64,000 nt of DNA from Hyalomma asiaticum (lineage: Eukaryota > Arthropoda > Arachnida > Ixodida > Ixodidae): assembly GCA_013339685.2 (NCBI GenBank), contig CM023489.1, positions 60,057,039-60,121,038 of the forward strand. The letters are read 5' to 3'. The notes beneath the pieces are model-generated. The model made no database searches. It was not told the origin of the DNA and saw only the letters and a list, made by a program, of their open reading frames with translations. The translations under genes were made by a program, and so were the position numbers. This document shows, piece by piece, positions 1 to 11,019 of this stretch (position 1 is its first letter; the number at the start of each line of letters is the position of its first letter).

Positions 1-43
1 CATTGCGCAATTAGACAGAGATATAGAGGAACACGCGTTCCAA

Positions 44-1500
44 GTGTGTAGGGCACAGTGGGAAGACACATGCAACGGCCTCGAGAGGCTAATGAGTGGG
101 ACTTCCGCTTGGCGCTTCTTTCGGCACCTATTAGATCCGGAGGAGACCCGGCCCGCTCAAGGCCACAAGATTCGTAGGCTAATAAGAGATTACAAAGGAG
201 ATAATTTGCTCGATGCATTACGTGACCGCTACTTTAAAGCATGCCAGCGCATTCAACATCCCGACTACGACGGAGTCCCAAATGACAAATTAGACGAGGA
301 ATTTAGTGAAGCGGAATTTCGGACAGTTCTATTCGAACTAAATACCCGGTCGGCGCCCGGCCCGGACCGGGTTACTAACAAGACGCTGCGTAATTTAGAC
401 AACAAGTCAATCTCCCGGCTAGTGGCCTACGTCAACGAGTGCTGACGTAGGGGCTCCCTCCCCCAGGCGTGGAAACGGGCGCGCGTTATCATGATTCCTA
501 AACCAGGCAAGCGAGTAACGCTCGAGAATTTAAGGCCAATTTCTCTCACGTCTTGCGTTGGGAAAGTCCTGGAACATGCAGTTCTCAATCGAGTCAGCGA
601 CTTTCTCGAAGATCATGACTCGTTCCCACACTCCATGCCAGGATTCTGCCGCAATCTCTCCGCACAGGATGCATTGATTCAGCTAAAACATCAGATTGTT
701 GACGACAATAGCAGCTGCACCAAGGCAATCCTTGGCCTCGTTATTAAAAAGGCTTTTGACAACGTAAAACATGAAGCAATATTAAACAGAGTGAACACAT
801 TAGGACTAGGTCAGAGGACGTACAATTACATTCGAGATTTTCTTGTGGGCAGGCGCTCACGTATTGTCGTCGGCGATGTGGAATCGTCGGAATTTGAGAC
901 GGGATCGACGGGTACGCCACAAGGCTCCGTTATATCACCATTACTCTTTAATTTAGTTCTACTCGAACTTCCTGAGAAATTAACGCAAGTAGAAGGGTTG
1001 CAACACAGTATCTATGCGGATGACATAACCCTGTGGGTTACCGGTGGACGTTGCGACGGTCACGTTGAAGAAACGCTGCAGGCAGGAGTACATGCTGTTG
1101 AGGACTACCTGCAAGGGACGGGCCTCGAGTGCTCAGCGACCAAGTCCGAGCTCCTGCTCTACAGACCCACAAGCCGAGGTAGAAGAACCCCACGCGACGA
1201 TGAACGCGAATACTCCAAAATACGCGTTGTTCAGCAGACGGTACCCCCATAACGCACGTACACAAAATTAGAATCCTGGGGTTACACCTACAGGCGAACG
1301 GTCATAACGGGGAGACAGTGCGAAGACAGTGTCGTTCGGTGGATGACACAATCCGGCTCTTGCGTCGCATCAGGAATAGACGCAGCGGTATGCGCGAACA
1401 CTGCGCGATCCGTCTAGTGCAAGCATACGCGATAACTCGCATAACATACGTTGCCCCGTACCTCAAATGGCTAGGCTCGGAAAAAAAACAAGATCGAACG
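44..1500 (+). pseudogene. LINE reverse transcriptase remnant
   Basis: The first frame (44-445) holds the pre-RT linker and an APGPD motif, then stops. A second frame (491-1252) holds the fingers and palm: the LRPISLTSCVGKVLE block, a motif A-like IKKAFDNV, TPQGSVISPLLFN, and an intact catalytic YADDITLW near 1014-1037. In motif A the residue expected to be the first catalytic aspartate is valine (GLVIKKAFD), a change likely to abolish polymerization. A third frame from 1318 continues with the RRIRNRRSG region and the thumb. Polymerase identity is secure; activity is not expected. Confidence 0.9.
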
Positions 1501-1501
1501 C

Positions 1502-2813
1502 ATGATACGAAAAGCGTTCAAGAGGGCGATTGGCGTTCCAATTAACGCGGGTACCGACAAGGTTCTAGAACTCGGCCTTCACAATACACTCGATGAATTA
1601 ATCGAAGGGCACAACGTTGCGCAATACGAAAGGTTATCCAGGTCGATGTCAGGTCGAGACATCCTCATGTCCCTCGGAATTATGTATGACACTCAGCATG
1701 GAGAAAAGACATCGGTTCCGGCCTCGCTCCGAGACCGCCTAATTGTCCCGCCGCTTCCAAAGAACATGCATCCGACGCACCGCGTCGGGCGGCGTAACAA
1801 ACGTGCTAGCCACCTTCAAGCGAAGTTTGGAAATAGTAACGAGGTTGTGTACGTAGACTCCGCGCGATACGGAGGAGGGAGAAGCGCACACGCGATCGCG
1901 GTTGTTGACAGCACAGGAAAATGCCTCGCGTGCGCCACTGTGACCGCGAGACACGGAGGCGGCTGAAGAAGCCGCGATTGCTCTAGCCCTCACCGCGGTG
2001 CCAAACGCCGAGGTCGTAATCAGCGATTCGCAGGCAGCAGTCCGCGGTTTCGCGCGGGGCCGCGTCTCGTGGGAAGCGGCCCGCATACTTAATATTTGTG
2101 ATGACGGTGATTCGAAGTCGCCCTCACAGCACCAAAATTCGACGGTCTTCCTCATCTGGACCCCGGCACACACCGACGTCCCGCTCCTGGGCAACGAGGC
2201 GGCCCACGCCGTGGCTCGAGGTCTCATTCACCGAGCCGCGGCCGATTACGTGGGCGCCGCCTCCGCCCCCGAGAGCGGGCTGTCGGACCTGCTGGATCGT
2301 GACAATACAACCAACACGCAGCAACAAGAATCACAGTGGTCGTGGGGTGATCGCTTGACCACATTCAGGGACCTCACGCAGCACTACAGACTCGAAAGAC
2401 GCCAATTCCCGCCACCGCATGTTAAATTAAACAGGAACGAAGCTGTAACCTTACGCTTACTGCAAACGCACACCTACCCAAGCCCAGCCGTTTTACGCCA
2501 TTGTTATCCAGCCTTGTACGAGACCGATGCGTGCAAAGCGTGCGGACGGAGAGCAACGCTGCGACACATGCTCTGGGAGTGTGTTGGCATTACTGAAACT
2601 GCCGCCGTTCGTAACGCGCCTGTGACAGAGGAAGCCACTAGCTCGCTGCTTCCCGCTATCGCCCCGGCTGCGGGGACCGCCGGGGATCTTCTTCACCGGC
2701 GGCGCCGCCGCTGGGAGGCGGCCCTCAAAAGTTCAGAGCTGGAGGAACAGCTCTGGGCCGTCCGGCAAGCCCAAGATGCCGCCCGAGTTCAAGGACTTCG
2801 AGCCGCCATCTGA
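1502..2813 (+). pseudogene. LINE RNase H and C-terminal zinc module
   Basis: The frame at 1502-1966 carries the RT C-terminus and then the start of RNase H (VVYVDSARYGGG, near 1840). After a frame break the 1998-2813 frame continues with ISDSQAAVRGF and WTPAHTDVPLLGNEAAH, which are recognizable RNase H blocks with their acidic and histidine positions. Further on, CKACGRRATLRHMLWEC is a Cys2-His-Cys-like module typical of I-group ORF2 C-termini. In the element it would degrade the RNA strand during target-primed reverse transcription. The frame break makes it non-functional. Confidence 0.85.
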
Positions 2814-2850
2814 GGCTAACAGCCGGCGTGTGTAAATAAAGTATACTTCT

Positions 2851-4040
2851 CTCTCTACGGAAGCTAGGCTGTTGCAGAGGACTCAGGTCAATGGAAATAT
2901 ATTTATGTTGCGGAAGGCGATGGATAACCACGTGGTTGAAGAAGAGGTGGGCAGTGTACGCAAAGCGTTGCCGATGAAGTTAATGAGTTCTTCATTGGAA
3001 AGGGAAGTCTTAACTCTTTGGATGACATGGTTAACCATGTCTTGTACGGGATCCGTCAACACTTTCACACCTCACATTTCATGTTCTCAAGGTTTCCGCC
3101 AGTCAAAGTATTCCTACGCTAAATGTACTCATGCCTTGAGCCGGCTAATTGCAACACTGTACCGAATTCCGAAAAAGGGTCTCACGGGCACATCCACTGA
3201 ATATCCGGTCAGGGCTCGGGACTTTTTGTACAAGTACTTCGAGACTCTTAAAACACGTCGAACCATTTAGAAGTTTGGATGTCTCTCTAGCGCCGCGATG
3301 CTTACAACCATGAATGTATGCCAGCACTTACTACATACCCACTTCTCTTCCAGTATTCGGCTGATCTTACGCGGGTAGATACGGAATGCTTCTATTCCCG
3401 TGCAAGCGAGAGACAGTGTGGTACACTATCCACGACCATCAGGCTGTACACTTTGACGACAGCGGCTACTTCAATGGTGCACCTCGACTCAGGGCTCCAT
3501 GAAAATTTGCTTCTGGCATTTAGACATCCTATGCGCCCCGTGAGAGGTACTGCTGCAACAGCCGGGCGTCTTTTGTGCCAGAGGAGAGCGAGTGTTTGCA
3601 GTACAGTCCCAACAACCCCATGCTTCGTGTGGCACACAAATGTCGCTTGTACTACCAGCGCGGTCGGTGCTCGTGGACACATCGCCCTTATACAAATGTT
3701 TGAAAAAGATCTGCGACGCTTCCAAGGGGAATTAACTGCCCGACATGCCTACTGGCCATTAGGTCGAATTTCCGAGCAGCCCGAGTAGCGGGAGAACATC
3801 CACAATGAGTCCAGCCTCTGCGCGAAGCTTGACGCCATCTACCACGCGCCAGTAAACGGCCACCATCTCCACGATGCCGTGCCTAGCTTTCATCTTCGCG
3901 ACCAGGAAAGTAGGCCCCGCGGACCATGGAGGTGAGGTCGCTAGATGTATCAGATTGCGCACATATATGGCTCTACCAATTTCTATGCTTCAAAACAACG
4001 TAATGTGCCTATTGACGACTTTCCCACAATGAGGCTCAGT
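2851..4040. other. Unassigned interval
   Basis: No family was recognized. Open frames on both strands (for example 3318-3788 + and 3759-3962 -) have no motif I can name and no convincing splice sites. It separates two oppositely oriented I-like LINE remnants and may be decayed repeat sequence. Confidence 0.3.
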
Positions 4041-4259
4041 GAATGATGAGCAGCACAGTGAGAGCTTTATTGTTGATTTCGAAAGCGCTGGTTGAGCTTC
4101 GAAGGGCGCCCCTTCCTACGTTTTGAACAGCGTGAGTGCCGGGACGGGTAAGCCATGGGCTGCTGTCAAGTACACACCTCTTGGGCTACCGTTTCTGGGT
4201 GAAAACGTCGCCGCAGTTTCGGCGGCTACCCACTGCCTCTGAGACGAGAGCTTTGGGCC

Positions 4260-4890
4260 GGTAAGCGCAATGCGCTGGCATAGCGTGTGATCAAGTGGCT
4301 AAGAACATGGCCACGAGGAGGGCACTGCGGATCATATCATACTGAAAAGTGAACAAATTCGCTCCGCGAGGAGACCGACCCCGCTTGCAAAATACGAAAT
4401 GCCATAGGGTAAGGCCTGATCTACTGAGGATGAAACAGTGGTTAAGTCGTCTACTACGACTGATAATGAGCAATAACCTGATTGATGGTGACTCGAGGAT
4501 CTTTAAGACTCAGTAAAACCTCGGTCTGAACCACCGGGACCGGCACGGCAGGTCTCCCTGCACACGGTAATAGGGTACTTCATCGACATTTTAGATGCGG
4601 GGGTGAAGGTCGTGGCGCCTCTGCGCTGGGAACCAATTGAAAGTATGGAAGCCTTCCTTGCGAAGGGAGAGAATGAATGCCTGATGGCCGGCAAGAGTTC
4701 CAGAACGCAAAGCTTTGACTGCTAACCTGGAGTCTCAAAGTACTTGCGGACGGGAACGCTCCAACATTTCTATAGCTACAGGCGCCTGTTCAGCTTCTTC
4801 TACAGACGATTTCGTAATCGAGATCGTGTTCAGCAGGTCCCCTTTGTTGTCTACTACAAAGGCGATATAAGCTTTGGAGCAGACGTATTC
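4260..4890 (-). pseudogene. LINE RNase H and C-terminal module remnant
   Basis: Minus-strand translation across frames shows FVVDNKG and SSVEEAEQ (near 4870-4790), a DSRLAVKAL block, and NWFPAQ, where an RNase H histidine block is expected. After further frame breaks, ILQAGS and CPPRGHVLSHLITR align with the C-terminal Cys/His module of the sibling LINEs. No single frame is open. The call rests on matching the order and spacing of copies 1 and 3. Confidence 0.5.
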
Positions 4891-4992
4891 AGCAGCGCCG
4901 ACCAAGGTACTTGCACTGCAATCTTGTATGCAGTCAAGGAGAGCCTTGGCACAGGCTCTCCGCCACCGCTCGTTCCATTGGGCCTGGACGTT

Positions 4993-6345
4993 TCATGGAA
5001 ACGCATCTACTTCGTATGTTTCTTTGATGTTATGCTTCAGATTTAGTCTGGAATCAAACAACCCCTTACATATCCAGCCGACCTGGGTAGTAACGTACCT
5101 GCGCTGGTTGTGGTGCGCCTGGCCAGCTGGTCCATGCACTTGATCTCTTATCACCTCGTCCAGGGTGTTGCACATACCAACGCCAGCGAGCCGCGTTGCC
5201 TCTCCACTAATTGGAATTCCATGTACGCTTTTCCTGCTTTTTCGGATGAGCGCATTAAAGTACTTTTCGTCCGACTTGGCCCAATCCAAAAGCGAGGCTA
5301 CGTAAATAATATGGCTCATTTGAAGGTGTGATAATGGTGGAGCATGTTCGCTTTACTCGGCATTTCTTTCCGGTTTAAAACGCGGACGATGAGCCTTAGC
5401 ATACTCTCAATCTCGGACGTGATTAACGAAATCGTGAGATTGTTTTTTGCCATTTGCCTGAAGAAGCAGTCCGAGGATTCTTATGTGTGAGACCCTGACA
5501 GAACCAGCCCTTCTTCTGCTGTGAAAAATATCTTCGACTGCTCCTGAGGAGCGGGGAACATCCTCAGATCCTTCGCATTTGATATAGCAGCAGTTAGGAT
5601 CGGAGGGTGACAAAGCCATGCCCGATCCTAGGAGGAAGTCCTTTGTAGAAACCTGGGCCACCTGAATCGCCGTCTCGTCCTCTGTATCCGATCCGCCTGG
5701 ACGCCAGATGGTGATGTCATCCACGTAAGGCGTGTGGTTGGTGTTATCTAGTTTTCAGACGCCTGTCCTATGCTGCTACTGTCCTGTGCAGTTAGTGGCA
5801 CTCCAATGTCAGAGAAATGTCCTTGAGTAGGAGGGAAATCAAGCACCTAGGTTCAGAGCGGATATTTCCTCTAGGATATCCTTGTGCAAAACTGCGTCGA
5901 ATGATTCAGTCATGTACAGTGCTAAATGCCTCGCACATCTCTCGTCGCCGTGTCTAATATGGTTGATTTGATCAGCAGTAGGAATCCAGTTTACCTAGTC
6001 CTTGTCTAAAACCGGCCATGTTGAACGGAAAGCTTTCTCCCGCCTGGATATGTCTCGAGAGGCGAGCCCTTTGTGAACTTCCACTTGGTAAATGGAGAAT
6101 TCAGATTATCTGATAGCGCGCCCTGGTAGGACGGGTAATCCGCATCGCGGAAGGACCAGTGGGAGGTACCTGTCGGTGAGCTCTCCGAGTAAAGCTGGAG
6201 GTGGTACCCCCGGATCCTGTTTAGCTTCCGCTAGGCGGTCGACGGCGAGGCGAGCGTCGTCCCTAGACAGCGAGTCTCCAAGCCTGGTTTTGGGAAGGCC
6301 GCCTCCATCATCTGTCCGCCTATCTTCGTACACACCCCGTCCCAC
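4993..6345 (-). pseudogene. LINE reverse transcriptase remnant
   Basis: The pre-RT linker (6345-6106) contains an ALLGELTDRYLP block homologous to the same position in copy 1. RT follows: a motif A-like stretch near 5930-5880, then YVDDITIW near 5695-5730, which retains both catalytic aspartates of motif C. Next come a helical palm end (ILGLLLQANGK) and the thumb (4993-5319, IIYVASLLDWAKSDE). Several frameshifts and stops interrupt it. Confidence 0.72.
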
Positions 6346-6362
6346 TGTCGTCTGAGTAGATC

Positions 6363-7108
6363 CTAACAGTACTGCTTTACCTCATGTGTGAGCTCCGCGA
6401 CATGCTTGCGCAGATGTTCAGTCTCTGGCGCTACCAGCGCACATGAAGGATGTTTTTGTGTTCCAGCAAGTGCGCCAGGCGCGAGTCCATTGCCGGCGCA
6501 TCCAAGTCCGTTTGAAAGTAGGTCCATCACCTCCTCCAGCAATAAGTACTCGGAGGTATGATGCTTTCTGAACCTTCGGAGGAGATCACAGTCCGGAAAT
6601 GCAAACCCTCGAGCTGGTTGTGCTACAGCCCCGAACCCAATAGTGATAATAAAATAATCGCTCGCGAATTTTTCTTGCGTGTTACATGATTTCCACCCCC
6701 TCCTGTCGCAAATGAAAGCCAAATCCGGCATCCTGTTTCTAGTTAAAGAATTGCCTAGGCGCGTGTGCTCTTCGGTACCGATTTGCCGAGCGAGTGCTCT
6801 TCGGGCGCACGCAATGTTTCTCTTTCACTTATCCCCAGGCCGGGTGGTACGTGTTAGTCTCTAGCCACCAGCAGAGTTCCCTGTAGCACCACGGCTTTGG
6901 ACAGGATCCAGGTGAAGACCTGCTTAAGATTCTTTAGAGAGCTGTACCGATCCAAGATCACGCTTCGCTTCAAACAATTATTTGTAATGAGTTGGACTAG
7001 TATAATTCCGTCTGTGGAGTTGCCGAGCGCCAATTTAGGTTCCATAAGGGAGCATTCCTTGCTACGAGCTAAAACTATGTCCCGTCTGCCGCCGCTGGCT
7101 CCAACCAC
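6363..7108 (-). pseudogene. LINE endonuclease remnant
   Basis: Minus-strand frames give a KAVVLQGTLL stretch matching the early APE endonuclease region. Later come SDYFII and CDLLRRFRKH, which match the SDH block and the sequence that ends LINE endonucleases before the linker. The last part (ELTHEVKQYC) fits the helical linker seen intact in the copy at 40489. No catalytic site can be called intact. The assignment is by order and partial motif match, so it is weaker than the RT call. Confidence 0.5.
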
Positions 7109-7245
7109 CGTGTAGTAGCAGGGAAGGAGCCGGATTGACCATTCTCTGTACCAAAATAACCTGCGTCTAGGCAGTCTGTGTGTCTAGGCAGTCTGTCTGC
7201 TGCAGGACTGCCTTGCGGAATCCCGAACAGTAGATTACTCACTCA

Positions 7246-7785
7246 CTAAGGGGAAAAGCCATGGCTAGTACATGACTTGGAAGCAACATCTTTCGGTGAT
7301 GGTGTCTGCTTGGTATTGGACACACCTGAGTTAGAGGAAGTAGGGGACGGGCCATGTCTCCTTCCAGGCGCTTTTAACCTCGCAACGAGTCGCCTGATGA
7401 ACGATGACCGAGGCCCGAAGGCAATCCGTTGCACGTTCACTTCCCCTTTGATACGTGCTAGAATAGCTTGAGCCTACCTTAAAGCTTACACGAATGTGGC
7501 GATGCATGCGTCACTACCATGTTTCGCTGTGCGCTCTGCTGTACCTGCGGCTGCTGAGCGGGCTGCGCTTGGCTTGGCTGTGACGGTAGCTGCTTTCTGG
7601 ATGGCTCTGGCCTGCTTTCTCCGCGTAGGAGGTTCTGGTAGATTCCTGTATCCGCAATAGGGAGCTGGAGCGAGAGGCCAGCCTGGGTCTCGATCTCCCA
7701 CGCGACCGGGAGCACCCACACAGGCCACTGCCACGAGGCTCAGTGGCAGTGAGTTCCCAGACTGGAGCTTTCTTCGTCTTGGCAC
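7246..7785 (-). pseudogene. Possible LINE ORF1 tail
   Basis: Upstream of the minus-strand LINE are two short frames (7785-7486 and 7440-7246) rich in Gln, Pro, Ala and Arg. ORF1 C-termini of I-like elements are often like this, and the position is right. I see no complete zinc knuckle. It may be low-complexity sequence only. Confidence 0.25.
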
Positions 7786-8374
7786 GCCTCTATCGTCCTC
7801 ACCGTTAGCGAACCACGTAGAGTACTTGGTATCCTTGTAGGTATGATCGGTCGCAGAAGGGCCCTGAAGTCCAAATTTCCGAGCGCCCTGAGGTCTTTTT
7901 CTGACTTATTCTCCCCGCAGCCAACTCAGACCTTCTTTGCAAGAGTTGGGCAAACGTCCGTGTGGTACCTGAAGGCGACGCTAGTATGGTATACGTGCAA
8001 GGTATGGTATACATGCAAAGTGCAAATGTAATAGTGGCTCCTCACCACACGCGCTTGGACAACTTGTTTCATACGGGCAGGTTAACCACCGTTGTAGTAT
8101 CCTTGGTTCGTCACACCCGAAGAGCATTTTGGTTGTGCTCACGATGATCGTGGTGGGGAGTTCTTTGCCGTTAAATGTCGCCGCCGAAATATTCTAAAGA
8201 AGTGGAGCAGCGAGAAAGCACGTCCGTGGGCATCTATTGGAGGCGAGGCATCCCATCGAACAACGCAGAGCGGCCCGCTTCGTGCTCTGCATTGAGTCGA
8301 GTGCAGTCTATACTAAAGCGACATTGCAACTGTAATACAGAAGTTCTAGGTAACGTGGAGGCGTGAGGCAGCAC

Positions 8375-8910
8375 TCATATCTCGACCCTCTGCTTGCTAA
8401 ACATGTTCAGGCGCAAAAAGAAACGAGGATGAGAGCACAACAAAGTTATTGACGGTCGGCTTGCATAGCAAGGTGAACTTTCCGACATGCGCAGCAAAGC
8501 AAGCGTTACGACATGAAACATGTTGTCGTCGAATGCGTCTCTATAAAAAGCGTGTTTCAGTAGTGTACAGCGATACTGAGGTGTCACTGACACAAGCAGA
8601 CCCTTTCTTTCTCATATGGAATGCCTCTAGAAGTTTTCTTGTGGTCTGATCTTCTCTTTTCCCAATGATTTTTGCGAGCGTGAGTTGCCTCACGCACGAG
8701 CAAGTTTTTACGTCGGCAGGAAGTTGCGCATCATCGCTTCTTCCAGTACTGTTAGCGTGCTGGCTCAGCCGGTCATTAACACAGCGTCCAGTTTGTCTTA
8801 TGTAAGTCTTGCCACGGCTTAGCGGAACTTAGCTCACGGGAATTGCGTAGGCCACTCCTTCGGCACTGTGCCTGGAACGGGCTACGTGCTGTGTTTTGCA
8901 CCCTTGCTGC
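8375..8910 (-). mobile_element. Penelope-like element, 5'-truncated copy A
   Basis: On the minus strand the frame reads a junction similar to GVAYAIPVS, then SRGKTYIRQTGRCVNDRLS-like GIY-YIG sequence, and ends near a FRHSAEG/CVSDTSVSLY-like C-terminal region and a 3' untranslated stretch toward 8375. The GIY-YIG nuclease nicks DNA during PLE retrotransposition. This copy contains only the endonuclease end. It is the inverted partner of 8911-9640: both arms share the KTYIRQTGR block and the sequence near 8400/9600 that matches in inverse orientation. Stops interrupt the frame. Confidence 0.75.
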
Positions 8911-9640
8911 AGAAACTGAAAATCGGCACACAGGAAGAGCACTCGAAAGAAATTGAGTGAGAAAGACCTCTAGTCGTTTCGTATTTGCACAAGGGGAGGA
9001 AGAAAGTGGCTACCAGATATAGGGTGCCTCTGGTCTTCTCGGCTCCACACCAACTGGCACACTTGGGCAAACGCATCTCTCGTGCTAATAACCACCAAGA
9101 GTGCAAAAACAGCACGTAGAGCCTTTCAGGCGATGTGCCGGGGGAGTTGTCTACGCAGTTCCGCTAAGCCGTGGCAAGACTTACATAAGACAAACTGGAC
9201 GCCAGGATGATGACCGACTGAGTAAGCACGCTAACAGTATTGGAAAAAGCGATGGTGCGCATCTTCCTGCACACATGAAAGCTTGCTCATGTGTGCCGCT
9301 ACTCACGCTGACAAAAGTTATTTGCAAAAGCAAGGATAACACCGCAAGAAAAGATCTAGAGGCATTCCATATCAAAGCAAGGGTCTGCTTGTGTCAGGGA
9401 CATGTCGATATCGCTGTACACCACTGAAACACGCTTTTTGTATAGACGCATTCCACGATAACATGTTTGATGTCGTAACGTTTGCTTTCCTGCGCATGTC
9501 AGAAAGTTCTCCTAGCTATGTAACCGGACCGGCAATAAGCAGTTAGTAGTTGGCGCTCGTGTGTATCTTTCCCTTGTTCTACTCTCTTCCTCGTTTCTTT
9601 TTGTACCTGAACTTGTTTAGCAAGGTAAGTCACCAACTAG
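8911..9640 (+). mobile_element. Penelope-like element, 5'-truncated copy B
   Basis: It starts in the RT-to-endonuclease linker (VPLVFSAPHQLAHLGKRI near 9022-9080). After a frameshift it enters the 9101-9427 frame with GGVVYAVPLSRGKTYIRQTGR, the GIY-YIG core (GVVY as GIY, KTYIRQTGR as YIG with an Arg for the usual Gly). HANSIGKSDGAHLPAHMKAC and LEAFHIKAR, which includes the conserved Glu region, follow. A 3' untranslated region follows to about 9640. The RT domain is absent. It sits head to head with copy A. Confidence 0.8.
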
Positions 9641-9959
9641 TCCAGAAACAAGTGCTTGTCAATCCTCAGATTTTGTTTTTCTTACTGGACCTTAGAAGGT
9701 ACGGTCTTTTCAGAGGTAAATCATGCGCCTAGTCAATGCCACAGACGCAGCCACGGTGGTGAAACAATAATTCACCATGCACACAACAGAACACTGACAA
9801 CGACAGTGTGGAGAAGGGCAGTCAGTGTCCGCCAACCAAAGCTACAAGCAAAGGAACGCAAACAGGCTCCGAGGACTGGCGCTAGTCGTAACAAGCCCGA
9901 TGACCTGTTCTCCACTGCAAACCCAAGCAGCACAAGATCTCACCGCTTCCAAGGGTAGT

Positions 9960-10240
9960 TAAAATTTGCATAAGACCGCACCCAGGACTCCCAATACGAA
10001 ACACTGTCAGCTGCTACTAGTGGGGCCGCTTACATCAGCGTGCGTAACTAAAATTCAATGTGAGCAATTTATGCTACGCATCAAACCAGGCTCTTGTATT
10101 TTAATTTTGTCGACTCCTGACCAGAAAGTGGCCGAGGCGGTGCGTAAAATCGTATATTACGGTAAACGGCCAAGCGAGCACAAAAGCGATAGCATACAGC
10201 TACATTGTGCACTGGCCAAGACGAAATGAACTTCCAGAAG
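9960..10240 (+). pseudogene. LINE ORF1-like remnant
   Basis: Two frames give a KICIRPHPGLPI stretch followed by CILILSTPDQKVAEAVRKI. This resembles the RNA-binding middle of I-like LINE ORF1 proteins, with an arginine-rich strand, a beta-strand ending in STP and an AxxxxxI helix. A frameshift near 10040 separates the two halves. No zinc knuckle follows. Relation to the LINEs nearby is inferred from sequence character only. Confidence 0.4.
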
Positions 10241-11010
10241 AATTTTCAAATCCGTTCATTCTATAGAACCGGTCGTATATCCTTGCTAATTTCCGGCCGG
10301 AATACCATTTTGAGAATCTCCCTAAAAAGGGATAATCGCTGACCACCGCGAGGTCTTAATGGAAGTGATAGAATCGTTCTGCAATCCTGGTCGTAGCGCT
10401 TATTTCCTCTATTTTTTTCCCGCTTGCCCTGTACGTACCGTTTTCACTTTCCCACGATCCTAGTCTTGCCGTTCCTCTCCCGCGAGTTTATAGTCTAGCA
10501 TAGGGGAAAGCCCTATCCTAGCAAACTGCTGGCAAGTTATTTTCCCTTCAATGACACGGGACGCACAAGTACAGCGACAATATTTTTGTTATTGTCGCGT
10601 GGTCGGAATGACATAGAAGCAGCAGAAATCAAGCGATGTCAGGCGTATTATTTATTGGGCAAACCTGTGCCTAGCAAAACAAAGCCAATCGCACTCCAAA
10701 GCAACAGCAGCATGAACACTCGTCTGTTCACGGAAAAAAAACTGACAAATGGTGAAATGCGGTGGCTTTTATGCACACGTCGTAGCGTATCAGGCATGCA
10801 AAGTTTCAAGAAGGTTCGACACAGTTCCCGACGGTACGAAGCAAAACAAGCGCGCATGTCAAACGAAAGTGGTAATGGCGTTCCCATTAAACAAACCAAA
10901 AGAACCACACGTGTCAATACCCCCTCTGAAAAAATTATTGACCGGATGCTAACGGACAGCACACGAAAGTGAGAGTACATGCAAGAAATTTTTTTTAAGT
11001 TAGAATACGT
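10241..11010. other. Unassigned interval with one open frame
   Basis: A 128-codon plus-strand frame (10586-10972) is Lys/Arg rich and has no domain I recognize. The overlapping frame 10749-10952 contains several cysteines without a clear spacing motif. Nothing supports calling either a gene. Confidence 0.25.
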
Positions 11011-11019
11011 GAGAGTTAA

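Larger units (their letters stand above)
1..2850 (+). mobile_element. I-clade LINE, 3' portion (copy 1)
   Basis: The segment reads in order: RT fingers and palm, thumb, RNase H, then a C-terminal Cys/His module. This is the ORF2 order of I-group non-LTR retrotransposons. The window edge removes the endonuclease end. At least three frame breaks (about 445-490, 1252-1318 and 1966-1998) divide the ORF, so it is a pseudogene. The 3' end is marked by a stop at 2813, an AATAAA at 2834-2839 and a CT-rich tail. Related copies lie at 4050-7110 (-), 23935-24390 (-) and 40489-43935 (+). Confidence 0.88.
4050..7110 (-). mobile_element. I-like LINE, long decayed copy (copy 2)
   Basis: Read on the minus strand, the segment gives endonuclease pieces (7108-6600), the linker and helical region (6600-6106), RT (6060-4993), RNase H (4890-4500) and a C-terminal Cys/His module (4470-4260), in the expected order. 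The minus-strand 3' end near 4050 contains an AATAAAGCTCTC-like tail similar to copy 1. Frames shift repeatedly, so individual ORFs are short. Its co-linearity with the copies at 1-2850 and 40489-43935 is the main evidence. Confidence 0.75.

Noticed and set aside
3318..3788. 156-codon plus frame as a gene
   Set aside because: No recognizable motif; the minus strand is also open over much of it and no regulatory or splice context supports it.
7843..8031. TGGTATACGTGCAAGG/TGGTATACATGCAAAG repeats as an operator
   Set aside because: Only two imperfect short copies with no gene context; chance duplication is enough to explain them.
10586..10972. 128-codon open frame as a gene
   Set aside because: Composition is Lys/Arg rich, no domain or splice signal is visible, and overlapping frames on both strands are similarly open.
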